A stretch of DNA of 64,000 nucleotides from NCBI GenBank assembly GCA_964557295.1, contig CAZKZP010000005.1, positions 39,573 through 103,572 on the forward strand, in the 5' to 3' direction. Positions 18,251 to 27,586 of the stretch are shown piece by piece. Each line of letters begins with the position of its first letter. The first letter of the stretch is position 1. The notes beneath the pieces were generated by a model, which saw only the letters and a program-made list of their open reading frames with translations, made no database searches and was not told the DNA's origin. Source of the DNA: JBFMHP01 sp964557295 (GTDB lineage: Bacteria; Pseudomonadota; Gammaproteobacteria; RBG-16-57-12). A program made the position numbers and the translations under genes.

Positions 18251-19165
18251 CTACACCACCACCGCAAACCACAGCGGCAAGGTGATGAGGCTGAGCGCGG
18301 TGCTCAGCGTGACCGCGGTGACATAGAGCCTGGTGTCGAGGTTGTAGCGGTCGCAGAGCACCATGCCGAGGATCATGCTTGGCATGGCGGCCTCCAACAC
18401 GACCGCCGCGAGCACCCGGTCGTCGATACCCAGCATGGTGCCGGCCCACCAGGCGTAGAGCGGCATGATCAGCAGCTGGATCAGGAAGGCGGGCAGCATC
18501 AGCGGCAGTTGACTCAGCTTGAACGAGGTCCAGCACAGGCCCATGCCCAAGGCGATCAGCATCAGCGGCACCACCGCCCCGCCGAGCATCTGCAACCAGT
18601 CGTGCAGCATCGCGGGCATCGGCATGTCGGCCAGGTTCAACGTGAGGGCGATGACCGCCGCCCACAGGGGTGGTACCTTGAGCAGGGCGATCAGGGCGTG
18701 CTCCTCGCGCGCCTGGCCGCCATAGCGGCTGGCCAGCCACACGCCGAGCGACAGCAGGATCGGCGTGCAGGCGAACAGATCGTATTGAATGGCGACGGTG
18801 CGCGCCCACGGTCCCAGGGTGTTCTCCAGCACGGGCAGGCCGAGATAGGTGGCGTTGGGAAAGGCCGCCGCCAAGACCAGGGCGCCGGCCATGAAGGCGG
18901 GGGTGCCGAGCCAGCGGTAGACCACCATGGCCAATCCCAGTGAGACAAGGATGGCGGTGGCCGCCACCAGCGCGATCTTGATCACCGAGACATCGAGCGG
19001 CGCCTGCCACAGCACCAGCAGCACCAGGGCGGGCAGGAGGATGACGTAGACCAGCCCGGTGAGGGAGCGGCGCACGATGTCGACCGCCAGCCCGAAAGGC
19101 TGTTTGACGCGCCAGAACACACCACAGGCGATCAAGGCGACCATCTGCCCCAAAACCTCGTACAT
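18251..19165 (-). CDS. AEC family transporter (auxin-efflux-carrier type permease)
   Basis: The ATG at 19165 (MYEVLGQMVALIACGVFWR) has a GAGGAA ribosome-binding site about six bases upstream and gives 304 residues. The protein has about ten hydrophobic segments in two halves, with the family features LVYVILLPALVLL near the start and PNATYLGLPVLE in the fourth segment. AEC members move carboxylates or amino acids out of or into the cell. The substrate cannot be told here. A longer frame to 19366 reads through non-conserved sequence and is rejected. It is divergent from the YiiX-fad operon. Confidence 0.88.
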   Translation of the reverse strand: MYEVLGQMVALIACGVFWRVKQPFGLAVDIVRRSLTGLVYVILLPALVLLVLWQAPLDVSVIKIALVAATAILVSLGLAMVVYRWLGTPAFMAGALVLAAAFPNATYLGLPVLENTLGPWARTVAIQYDLFACTPILLSLGVWLASRYGGQAREEHALIALLKVPPLWAAVIALTLNLADMPMPAMLHDWLQMLGGAVVPLMLIALGMGLCWTSFKLSQLPLMLPAFLIQLLIMPLYAWWAGTMLGIDDRVLAAVVLEAAMPSMILGMVLCDRYNLDTRLYVTAVTLSTALSLITLPLWFAVVV

Positions 19166-19410
19166 GCATTCCTCCTGTGGCCGATCCGGCGGCGTGTCAT
19201 TATAGGTGTGAGCGCAATCGCAGACAACCGAGGGCAGTGCGGCAAGAATTTGATTCCTTGCGGTTTTGCAGTTCAGGAACAAAATCCGACGCTTCCTATA
19301 GAAAAGCGCACCCTCGCCGCTAATACTTAGGTGGAGGCATCTGACTTTTTTATGACGTGCGCGCATGGTGCACTTCGATTCGATTTCGGCGTGAGACGCG
19401 AAAGGGTAGC

Positions 19411-20271
19411 GTGGTGGGTCTTAAGGCATATCTGGGCAAGCGGCTGGCGCATTGGCTGAACAAGGAGGTTCAGGCCGCGGATACCCCTTTGTGCGATTTC
19501 AACCGCCTCGCACTCGAGATCCGCCCCTGCGATGTCCTGCTGGTGGAGGGCCGCACCCGTGTATCTCAGGTCATCAAGACCATCACCCAGAGCATCTGGA
19601 CGCACTCGGCCCTGTACATCGGCCGTCTGGACGACATCCACGATCTGGCGCTGCGCGCGCGCATCCTCGAAGCCTATCGCGGCGATCCCCACGAGCCGAT
19701 GCTGATCGACCCCTTGCTGGGCGAGGGCACCATCATCTCCCCGCTCAGCAAATACCAGGACCATCATCTGCGCATCTGTCGCCCCAAGGGATTGTCCCCG
19801 AGCGACGTACCGCTGGTGATCACGCACGCCATCGATCACCTCGGGCTCAAGTACGACCTGCGCCAATTGCTGGATCTGGCGCGCTTCATGTTCCCCTACA
19901 GCATCCTGCCGCGGCGCTGGCGTTCGACCCTGTTCCAGCATCAGCCGGGCATCCCCACCAAGACGGTCTGCTCGACCATGATCGCCTCGGCCTTCAGTTC
20001 CGTGCGCTATCCGATCCGTCCGGTGATGCATTACGACGAAGACGGCAGCCTGAAGATGTACCACCGCAATACCCGGCTCTACGTGCCGAGCGACTTCGAC
20101 ACCTCCCCCTATTTCGACATCATCAAATATCCGATGCTCGGGCCCGATGAACTCGCCCTCTATCGCCAGCTGCCGTGGGATGAAAGCGGCGCGATCTGCA
20201 ATACCCGTGGCGATTGCTTCATCCCCGAGGCGGAATCCAAGCGCGCACAACGCCGCGTGGCCGAAAGTTAA
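19411..20271 (+). CDS. YiiX/YebB-like permuted NlpC/P60 (LRAT-like) protein
   Basis: Starting at GTG 19411, behind AAAGGG, gives 286 residues. An upstream GTG (19357) is possible. The order of catalytic residues is that of permuted papain-like proteins: His in IWTHSALYIG (after DVLLVEGRTRVSQVIK) and Cys later in KTVCSTMIASAF. This group includes YiiX and LRAT-like acyltransferases and hydrolases. There is no signal peptide. It is 32 bases upstream of the fadE ATG in the same direction, so it probably belongs to the beta-oxidation operon and may act on acyl chains or lipids. The specific reaction is unknown. Confidence 0.75.
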   Translation: MVGLKAYLGKRLAHWLNKEVQAADTPLCDFNRLALEIRPCDVLLVEGRTRVSQVIKTITQSIWTHSALYIGRLDDIHDLALRARILEAYRGDPHEPMLIDPLLGEGTIISPLSKYQDHHLRICRPKGLSPSDVPLVITHAIDHLGLKYDLRQLLDLARFMFPYSILPRRWRSTLFQHQPGIPTKTVCSTMIASAFSSVRYPIRPVMHYDEDGSLKMYHRNTRLYVPSDFDTSPYFDIIKYPMLGPDELALYRQLPWDESGAICNTRGDCFIPEAESKRAQRRVAES

Positions 20272-20303
20272 GGACCTAACAACACCAACCAAGAGATGTG
20301 ATC

Positions 20304-22730
20304 ATGAGTAGTCTTATCGCCATCCTCATCCTGCTCGCCACCTTGTGGACACTCGCCTATCAGCGCGTCAGCCTGCTCACAAGCACCTTGATTATCGGCG
20401 TCGAGCTGATCCTGTTCAGCTGGTATGGCGGCCCGCTCATTTTGCTCGGCCTGCTCTGGGCCGGCTTCCTGGTGACGGCCGCGATCCTCAACCTCATCTC
20501 GCTGCGGCGGGCCTTGATCAGCGACCGGGTGCTCGCCCTGTTCAAGCGCATCATGCCGCCGATCAGCCAGACCGAGCAGGAGGCCATCGATGCCGGCACG
20601 GTGTGGTGGGACGGCGATCTGTTCAGCGGCAACCCCGACTGGCAGAAGCTGCTGCAAGTGCCCAAGCCCAAGCTCACCCCGGAAGAACAGGCATTCATCG
20701 ACGGCCCGGTGAGCGAGCTCTGCGCCATGCTCGATGACTGGAAGATCACCCACGAACACAAGGATCTGCCGCCCGAGGTCTGGCAGTTCATCAAGGACAA
20801 GGGCTTCTTCGGCATGATCATCCCGAAGCAATACGGCGGCCTGGAATTCTCGGCCCTGGCCCACTCCAGCGTGGTGCATATGATCGCCAGCCGCTCGATC
20901 ACCGCCGCGGTCACCGTGATGGTGCCCAATTCGCTCGGCCCCGCCGAACTGCTGCTGCATTACGGCACCTACAGCCAGAAGAGCCACTACCTGCCGCGCC
21001 TGGCCAAAGGCCTCGAAGTCCCCTGCTTCGCGCTGACCGGCCCCGAGGCCGGGTCGGATGCCGGGGCCATGCCCGATACCGGCGTGGTCTGCCGTGGGCT
21101 GTTCGAGGGCAAGGAGATCGTCGGTATCCGCCTCAACTGGAACAAGCGCTACATCACCCTCGGCCCGGTGGCCACGGTGCTGGGGCTGGCCTTCAAGCTC
21201 TATGATCCGGAGGGTCTGCTCGGCGAGAAGAAATCCCTTGGCATCACCTGCGCGCTGATCCCGACCAACACGCCGGGCGTGACCATCGGCCAGCGCCATT
21301 ATCCGCTCAACATGGTCTTCATGAACGGCCCGAACCAGGGCAAGGACGTGTTCATCCCGCTCGACTGGATCATCGGCGGCCCGAGCATGGCCGGCCAAGG
21401 CTGGCGCATGTTGATGGAGTCGCTGGCGGCGGGCCGCTCGATTTCGCTGCCGGCGCTGTCCACTGGCGCGGGCAAGCTCGCCAGCCGCGGCATCGGCGCC
21501 TACGCGCGCATCCGCCAGCAGTTCAAGACCCCGATCGGCATGTTCGACGGCGTGGAAGAGGCGCTCACCCGCATCGCCGGGCTGACCTACATGCTGGAGT
21601 CCGCCCGCACCCTCACCACCCAGGCGGTGGATCTCGGGGAAAAACCGGCGGTGATCTCGGCGATCGCCAAGTACAACATGACCGAGGCGATGCGCCAGAT
21701 CATCAACGACGCCATGGACGTGCAGGGCGGCGCGGCCATCTGCATGGGCCCGCGCAACATCCTGGCCCGCGCCTATCAGGCCATCCCCATCAGCATCACG
21801 GTGGAAGGCGCGAACATCCTCACCCGCACCATGATCACCTTCGGCCAGGGCGCGATCCGCTGCCACCCGTATGTGCTGCGCGAGATCCAATCCAGCCATG
21901 ACGACAACGGCGAGGCCTTCGACGAGGCGCTGTTCGGCCACATCGGCTTCACCATGGGCAACGCCGCCCGCGCCCTGTTCCAGGGCGTGACCGGCGCCAG
22001 CTTCGCCAGTTCCCCCATCGTCGCGGGACCCGAGCGTTACTATTACCAGCAGCTCGGCCGCATGAGCGCCGCCTTCGCCTTCACCGCCGACATGGCGATG
22101 CTGGTGCTGGGCGGCTCGCTCAAGCGCCGCGAGAAGCTCTCCGGGCGGCTCGCCGATGCGCTGAGCCAACTCTATCTGGCCTCGGCCGTGCTCAAGCGCT
22201 ACCACGACGACAGCCGCCAGGCCGGCGACCTGCCCTTGATGCAATGGTGCTGCGAAAACGCGCTGTACAAGATCCAAGCGAGTCTGGATGGTTTCCTGCG
22301 CAACTTCCCCAATCGCCCCGCCGCCTGGCTGGTCCGCCGCGTGATCTTCCCGCTGGGACTGCCGTATAAAGCGCCGGACGATCAGCTCGGCCACAAGGTC
22401 GCGCAAGTCATCATGACGCCATCCGATGCCCGCAACCGCCTCACCGCCGGCATCTATCTGCCCGAGGCCACCGATGAACCGCTGGGCCGGCTCGATGACG
22501 CCCTGCGCAAGGTGGTCGAGGCCGAGGTGGTCGAGAAGAAACTGAGCCGGCTGGTTAAGAGCGGCGTGGTCAAGGGCGCCAGCAAGGCCGATCAGGCCAA
22601 GGAGGCCGTCGGCATCGGACAGCTCACCGCCGAGGAGGCCAAGGTATTGCTCGAAGCCGCCGCGGCGCGCTGGGATGTGATACAAGTGGATGATTTCAGC
22701 AGCGCCGAAATCAACCATCAACCTCGCTAA
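20304..22730 (+). CDS. fadE: Acyl-CoA dehydrogenase FadE
   Basis: The large bacterial FadE oxidises fatty acyl-CoA to trans-2-enoyl-CoA using FAD. The ATG at 20304 (MSSLIAILILLATLWTLAY) gives 808 residues, matching the FadE size of about 810. Residues 1-75 hold the two hydrophobic segments typical of FadE, then the acyl-CoA dehydrogenase core with FALTGPEAGSDAG and the C-terminal FadE-specific helical domain (DUF1974-like). A GTG two codons earlier is also in frame. The gene begins 32 bases after yiiX-like and is followed by fadI at 12 bases. Confidence 0.95.
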   Translation: MSSLIAILILLATLWTLAYQRVSLLTSTLIIGVELILFSWYGGPLILLGLLWAGFLVTAAILNLISLRRALISDRVLALFKRIMPPISQTEQEAIDAGTVWWDGDLFSGNPDWQKLLQVPKPKLTPEEQAFIDGPVSELCAMLDDWKITHEHKDLPPEVWQFIKDKGFFGMIIPKQYGGLEFSALAHSSVVHMIASRSITAAVTVMVPNSLGPAELLLHYGTYSQKSHYLPRLAKGLEVPCFALTGPEAGSDAGAMPDTGVVCRGLFEGKEIVGIRLNWNKRYITLGPVATVLGLAFKLYDPEGLLGEKKSLGITCALIPTNTPGVTIGQRHYPLNMVFMNGPNQGKDVFIPLDWIIGGPSMAGQGWRMLMESLAAGRSISLPALSTGAGKLASRGIGAYARIRQQFKTPIGMFDGVEEALTRIAGLTYMLESARTLTTQAVDLGEKPAVISAIAKYNMTEAMRQIINDAMDVQGGAAICMGPRNILARAYQAIPISITVEGANILTRTMITFGQGAIRCHPYVLREIQSSHDDNGEAFDEALFGHIGFTMGNAARALFQGVTGASFASSPIVAGPERYYYQQLGRMSAAFAFTADMAMLVLGGSLKRREKLSGRLADALSQLYLASAVLKRYHDDSRQAGDLPLMQWCCENALYKIQASLDGFLRNFPNRPAAWLVRRVIFPLGLPYKAPDDQLGHKVAQVIMTPSDARNRLTAGIYLPEATDEPLGRLDDALRKVVEAEVVEKKLSRLVKSGVVKGASKADQAKEAVGIGQLTAEEAKVLLEAAAARWDVIQVDDFSSAEINHQPR

Positions 22731-22742
22731 GGAGAAGACGCG

Positions 22743-24044
22743 ATGACAAAAACGACAACCCATATCGCACGACCGGTGTACGTGGTCGATGGCGCCCGCA
22801 CCCCGTTCCTGAAGGCCAAGGGCAAGACCGGCCCGTTCGCCGCCGCCGACCTTGCCACCTACGCGGGCCGGGCCGTGCTGGCGCGCATGCCTTTTGCGCC
22901 GACCGACCTGGATGAGGTGATCCTCGGCTGCGTGATGCCGGGGCCTGACGAGGCCAACGTCGCCCGCGTTGCCGCGCTGCGGCTGGAGTGTCAAAAACGC
23001 GTGCCCGCCTGGACCGTGCAGCGCAACTGCGCCTCCGGCATGCAGGCCCTGGACTGCGCCGTGAGCAACATCGCCAGCGGCCGCTCGCAGCTCGTGCTGG
23101 CCGGCGGCGTGGAATCGATGAGCCATGCCCCGGTGCTGCTCAACGAAACCATGGTCAACTGGCTGGCCGATTTGAACGGCGCCAAGAGCTTCGGCCAGAA
23201 ACTCAAGGTCTTCAGCCAGCTGCGCGGCAAGCATCTTACCCCCATCATCGGCCTGCTGCGCGGCCTGCGCGATCCCATCGTCGGCCTGTCGATGGGCCAG
23301 ACCGCCGAGATCATCGCCCACCGCTTCGGCGTGACCCGCGCGCAGATGGACGAGTTCGCCGCGCAGAGCCACCAGCGCCTGGCCAAGGGGCAGGACGAGG
23401 GGCATCTCGATGAGATCGTCCCGATCTACGACACCAAGGGCAATGTCTATAAACACGACGACGGCCTGCGCCGCGACAGCGAACCGGCCAAGCTCGCCAA
23501 GCTCAAACCCGTGTTCGATCCCAAATTCGGCAAGGTCACCGCCGGCAACAGCGCGCAGATCACCGACGGCGCCGCGATGCTGATCCTGGCGAGCGAGGAG
23601 GCCGTGGCCCGATATTCGCTGCCGGTGCTCGGGCGCATCGTCGACTCGCAGTGGTCGGGACTGGAGCCGGAGGAGATGGGGCTCGGCCCCGCGCACGCCA
23701 TGACCCCGATCATGCGTCGCCAGGGGCTGGGCGTGAGCGACATCGATTACTGGGAGATCAACGAGGCCTTCGCCGCGCAGGTGCTCGCCTGCCTCGCCGC
23801 CTGGGAGCACGCTGATTATTGCCGTGACCATCTCGGGCTCGATGCGCCGCTGGGGCGCATCCCGCACGAGCGGCTCAACGTCGACGGCGGCGGCGTGAGC
23901 CTCGGCCACCCGGTCGGGGCCAGCGGGGCGCGCATCGTCCTGCACCTGCTCAACGTCCTCAAGCGCACCAATACCAAACGCGGCATGGCCAGCCTGTGCA
24001 TCGGCGGCGGCCAAGGCGGCGCGATGCTGGTCGAACGAATCTAG
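22743..24044 (+). CDS. fadI: Acetyl-CoA C-acyltransferase, FadI-type thiolase
   Basis: This 433-residue thiolase would cleave 3-ketoacyl-CoA to acetyl-CoA and a shortened acyl-CoA. The nucleophilic Cys is C96 in VQRNCASGMQ, the general-base His is in GGGVSLGHPVGASGARI, and the second Cys is in ASLCIGGGQGGA. All are intact. Length and the N-terminal RPVYVVDGARTPF favour FadI over FadA. It lies between fadE and fadJ with 12-base spacers, so the three are co-transcribed. Confidence 0.93.
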   Translation: MTKTTTHIARPVYVVDGARTPFLKAKGKTGPFAAADLATYAGRAVLARMPFAPTDLDEVILGCVMPGPDEANVARVAALRLECQKRVPAWTVQRNCASGMQALDCAVSNIASGRSQLVLAGGVESMSHAPVLLNETMVNWLADLNGAKSFGQKLKVFSQLRGKHLTPIIGLLRGLRDPIVGLSMGQTAEIIAHRFGVTRAQMDEFAAQSHQRLAKGQDEGHLDEIVPIYDTKGNVYKHDDGLRRDSEPAKLAKLKPVFDPKFGKVTAGNSAQITDGAAMLILASEEAVARYSLPVLGRIVDSQWSGLEPEEMGLGPAHAMTPIMRRQGLGVSDIDYWEINEAFAAQVLACLAAWEHADYCRDHLGLDAPLGRIPHERLNVDGGGVSLGHPVGASGARIVLHLLNVLKRTNTKRGMASLCIGGGQGGAMLVERI

Positions 24045-24055
24045 GAATCCGAGAT

Positions 24056-26106
24056 ATGAGCGAGAATAAAACCTACAAGCACTGGCGCCTGACCACCGAT
24101 CAGGACAACATCCTCTGGCTCGAACTCGATCAGGCCGAGACCTCCACCAACGTGCTCTGCCGCCCCGTGGTCGAGGAACTCGACGCGGTGCTCGGCGAGA
24201 TCGAAGCGCGCCGCCCGGCCGGCGTTGTCCTCCGTTCGGCCAAGCCAAACGGCTTCATCGCCGGGGCCGACATCAAGGAATTCACCACGCTCAAGGGCTA
24301 TGACGAGGCCTACGCCATGGTGCGCCGCGCCCAGGGCGTGCTCGAGCGCCTTGAAGCGCTGCCCTGTCCGACGGTCGCCGTGATCCACGGTTTCTGCCTC
24401 GGCGGCGGCCTGGAGTTGGCGCTCGCCTGCCGCTACCGCATCGCCAACGACGACCCCAAGACCAAGCTCGGACTGCCCGAGGTCAACCTCGGCATCCATC
24501 CCGGCTTCGGCGGCACGGTACGCCTGCCGCCGCTGATCGGCGCGCCCGCGGCCATGGACATGATGCTCACCGGCCGCACCTTGAGCGCGCGCGAGTCCGC
24601 CAAGCGCGGGCTGATCGATCACGCCGTGCCGCAGCGCCATCTCGACACCGCCGCGCGCAAGCTGATTACGGAAAAACCGCCGCGTAAACGCCCCAAGGGC
24701 TGGCTCGCCTACAGCAACAGCACCCTGCTGCGCCCGCTGCTGGCCGCCACCATGCGCAAGCAGGTCGCCAAGAAGGCGCGCAAGGAGCACTATCCCGCCC
24801 CCTATGCCCTGATCGATCTCTGGGCCAAGCACGCCGGCGATCCGCGCGCGATGATGAAGGAGGAGGCCGCCTCGATCTCGCGCCTGGTGGTCGGCGCGGT
24901 GGCGCAGAACCTGGTGCGCGTGTTCTTCCTGCAAGAACAGCTCAAGGCCCAGGGCAGCAAGAGTGAGTTCAAGGCCAAGCGCGTGCACGTCATCGGCGGC
25001 GGCGTGATGGGCGGGGACATCGCCGCCTGGTGCGCGCTGCAAGGCCTCAAGGTCACGATCCAGGACCGCAAGCACGAGACGCTGGCGCGCGTCATCAAGA
25101 ACGCCCACGGCCTCTACAAGAAAAAGCTGAAGGATCCGCGCCTGGTCACCGCCGCGCTCGACCGGCTGATCCCGGACATCCACGGCCACGGCCTGGCCGA
25201 CGCCGACGTGATCATCGAGGCGATCTTCGAGAACATCGAGGCCAAGCAGACCTTGTTCCGGGAGGTCGAGGCCAAGGCCAGGCCGGATGCCGTCATCGCC
25301 ACCAACACCTCCAGCATCCCGCTCGAGGTGCTGTGCACCGCGCTGCAAAAACCCGAGCGGCTCGTCGGCCTGCACTTCTTCAACCCGGTGGCCAAGATGC
25401 AGCTGGTGGAGATCGTTTACGGCAAACAGACCGCGGCCGATGAGATCCAACGCGCCGCCGCCTTCGCCAAGCAGATCAGCCGCCTGCCGCTGCCGGTGAA
25501 GAGCGCGCCCGGCTTCCTGGTCAACCGCGTGCTGATGCCCTATCTGCTGGAGGCCGTCACGCTGACCAGCGAAGGCATCTCACCGATGGCCATCGATCAG
25601 GCGGCGGTGAAATTCGGCATGCCGATGGGGCCGATCGAACTGGCCGACACCGTCGGACTGGACATCTGCCTGCACGTGGCCGAGATCCTCACCCGCGAAC
25701 TGGGCGGGCAGGTGCCGGAAAAGCTGCGCAAGATGGTGGAAGGCGGCAAGCTCGGCCGCAAGAGCGGCGAGGGCTTCTATCGCTACGAGAAGGGCAAGAT
25801 CGTCTATCCCACCGGCGGCGGCGATCACGCGCCGGCCGACCTCATCGAGCGCCTGATCATGCGCCTGGTCAACGAGTGCATGGCCTGTCTGCGTGAAGGG
25901 GTGGTGGAAAACGCCGAACTGCTCGACGCCGGGGTGATCTTCGGCACGGGATTCGCGCCGTTTCGCGGCGGCCCGATGCGCTACGCCCGCGACCGCGGCA
26001 CTGCGCAGATCCAGCAGCAGCTCGCGGAACTCAAGCGCCTGCACGGCGAGNNNNNNNNNNCGGCGAGCGCTTCGCGCCAGATGCCGGTTGGAATGCGCCA
26101 GCCTGA
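24056..26106 (+). CDS. fadJ: Fatty oxidation complex alpha subunit, FadJ-type
   Basis: A bifunctional enoyl-CoA hydratase and 3-hydroxyacyl-CoA dehydrogenase. The crotonase domain (1-190) has NGFIAGADIKEF and the oxyanion region LGGGLELALAC. The NAD-binding domain starts at VHVIGGGVMGGDIA and the dehydrogenase core at GLHFFNPVAKMQLVEIV. The ATG at 24056 follows fadI by 11 bases. An N gap at 26051-26060 breaks the last codons: before it the frame reads LHGE, after it GERFAPDAGWNAPA and a TGA at 26104. The flanks share CGGCGAG, so the true end is LHGERFAPDAGWNAPA and the protein (about 675 residues) is complete. Confidence 0.93.
26051..26060. other. Assembly gap, probably artefactual, inside fadJ
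   Basis: Ten Ns flanked on both sides by CGGCGAG. Collapsing the shared seven bases restores the reading frame of fadJ to its natural stop, so no sequence is likely missing. Confidence 0.75.
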
Positions 26107-26175
26107 GGCCAGCGGGTATTCCCTACCCAAGAATCGGCGCAGCCGCTTCATGGGTAGGGTGCATCATCCGTCTTT

Positions 26176-26243
26176 TGTAGGAGCAAGCTTTAGCTTGCGA
26201 TCAACCCTGTGACAGCGATCGCCACCTAAAGATGGCTCCTACA
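26176..26243. repeat. REP/BIME copy 1
   Basis: Two palindromic units face each other. Arm a is TGTAGGAG-CAAGCT-TT-AGCTTG-CGAT. The inverted arm b is ATCGCC-ACC-TAAA-GATGGC-TCCTACA. GTAG heads are at both outer ends. Confidence 0.9.
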
Positions 26244-26264
26244 ATGGAACGCGAATCCGTCTTT

Positions 26265-26333
26265 TGTAGGAGCAAGCTTTAGCTTGCGATCAACCCCACG
26301 ACAAGCGATCGCCATCTAAAGATGGCTCCTACA
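26265..26333. repeat. REP/BIME copy 2
   Basis: Same two-arm structure as the copy 22 bases before, sharing the preceding ATCCGTCTTT, so the two form a tandem block between convergent genes fadJ and the cytochrome c4 gene. Confidence 0.9.
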
Positions 26334-26345
26334 GATGACCTGGCT

Positions 26346-26924
26346 TCATAATCCGCTGAGATACTCGGCCACGGCGAAGATGTCGACGATGTTCATCTGC
26401 TTGACCACGCCCGGCATCGGATTGGAGGCATCATCGCTGGCCTGGCCATTCTGAAAATCCGTCAGGCGCTTGATGAGATAGTTCTTGTTCTGACCCGCCA
26501 GCAGCGGCGAAGGCGGCGTGGCATCCGCGCGGCCCATGCCGCCTTCGCCGTGGCACTGCGCGCAACCGTACTTGGCAAACGCCTCCTTGCCCAGCGCCGC
26601 TGCCTCCGGCTTGGCCACCACGCCCTGCACGCGCGGCTTGGCGGCGAAATAGGCCGCCACCGTCTTCATCTCCTGCTCCGTGGTGAACTTCGAGGCCATC
26701 TGCTCCATGATGCCGTCAGGACGCTTGTGATCGCGGTACTGAGTCAATTGGCGCACGATGTAAGCCGCGTGCTGCCCGGCCAGTTTCGGGATCGCCGAGG
26801 TGTGACTCTCCCCATCCTTGCCATGGCAGAGGAAGCACACCTTGGCGCTTTCGGCGCCCTTGCCCTCTGCCGCCAGCGCCAGCGGCGCGGCCAACAGCAA
26901 TACCAACGCAACCTGCATTCTCAT
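26346..26924 (-). CDS. Cytochrome c4, periplasmic di-haem protein
   Basis: The ATG at 26924 (MRMQVALVLLLAAPLALA) with GAGGAG ten bases upstream gives 192 residues. An in-frame GTG three codons earlier overlaps that site and is not used. Residues 1-19 are a signal peptide. Two haem-attachment sites are visible, CFLCH in the first domain and CAQCH in the second, each followed later by an axial Met region (GIMEQMASKF; NPMPGVVKQM). Cytochrome c4 shuttles electrons between the bc1 complex and terminal oxidases. It is followed upstream by a secreted OB-fold-like protein in the same direction. Confidence 0.93.
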   Translation of the reverse strand: MRMQVALVLLLAAPLALAAEGKGAESAKVCFLCHGKDGESHTSAIPKLAGQHAAYIVRQLTQYRDHKRPDGIMEQMASKFTTEQEMKTVAAYFAAKPRVQGVVAKPEAAALGKEAFAKYGCAQCHGEGGMGRADATPPSPLLAGQNKNYLIKRLTDFQNGQASDDASNPMPGVVKQMNIVDIFAVAEYLSGL

Positions 26925-26962
26925 TTGAGTCACTCCTCGGTGAATGTCCGCGCCCGTGCGGA

Positions 26963-27328
26963 TCAGTTGCCATCCACGGCGATGCGTTCGACGAACATCA
27001 CCTCATCGAAGGTGCGCTGATGCTTGCGGCTGAAGAAATTGTGCATCACCGTTCCGTTGCCATAGCGAATCCAGGCCTGCGGGGCGACCTCCGTGCGCGG
27101 CGCGGCCAGCCACAGCTTCTTGCCCTCGCCGGTGGAGACCTCCAGATAGGTATAGTCGTTACTCGGAATGACCTGCAACACCTGGCCTCGGTAGGTCAGT
27201 GGTTCGTTGTCCGGTAGCTCCATCGCCTGCTGGGCCTGGTCCACACTCGGATGCCCCGGCGGCGGCTCGGCCAACGCGGCACCGCAAAGCGTCAGCGACG
27301 CAAAGAAAACGATCTGAACGTTACGCAT
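26963..27328 (-). CDS. Small secreted NrfJ-like OB-fold protein
   Basis: The ATG at 27328 (MRNVQIVFFASLTLCGAALA) follows a G-rich site (GGGGGGAG) and gives 121 residues with a signal peptide of about 20. An ATG four codons upstream (27340) has no ribosome-binding site. The mature part has GQVLQVIPSNDYTYLEVSTG, KLWLAAP and RTFDEVMFVERI, a pattern shared with NrfJ-like and DNA-binding-like small periplasmic beta-barrels. Function is unknown. It is 38 bases upstream of the cytochrome c4 gene, so it probably travels with it and may serve in periplasmic redox or haem handling. Confidence 0.7.
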   Translation of the reverse strand: MRNVQIVFFASLTLCGAALAEPPPGHPSVDQAQQAMELPDNEPLTYRGQVLQVIPSNDYTYLEVSTGEGKKLWLAAPRTEVAPQAWIRYGNGTVMHNFFSRKHQRTFDEVMFVERIAVDGN

Positions 27329-27512
27329 ATCTCCCCCCATTAGTGAATGCCGATCTCCCGCCTCACGGCGCAAAGAACATAGCAGCGTTTTTACCCACGA
27401 TCCGTGATCAGCACAACAATTAAATAGCGAAGAGGGCGTGAAAGCAATGATGGGGAGGGGTTTGGCCAAGCCCTTGGCCAGCCCCGCCGCCACAGGGAAG
27501 TCTCGAGAATAT

Positions 27513-27577
27513 GTAGGAGCAAGCTTCAGCTTGCGATGATGCCGCAGCGCCCATCACCCGCTGAAGATGCCCCTACG
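27513..27577. repeat. REP/BIME copy 3 (arm b degraded)
   Basis: Arm a (TGTAGGAGCAAGCTTCAGC then TTGCGAT) is intact. The facing arm has drifted to CCCATCACCCGCTGAAGATG. Confidence 0.75.
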
Positions 27578-27586
27578 ATCAGGGGC

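Noticed and set aside
20268..24248. 1326-codon open frame on the minus strand
   Set aside because: It is the antisense shadow of fadE and fadI in GC-rich DNA. The sense strand carries intact family motifs and the antisense product is low-complexity His/Ala/Gly text.
24041..25450. 469-codon minus-strand frame
   Set aside because: Antisense shadow of fadJ, with the same composition bias and no domain.
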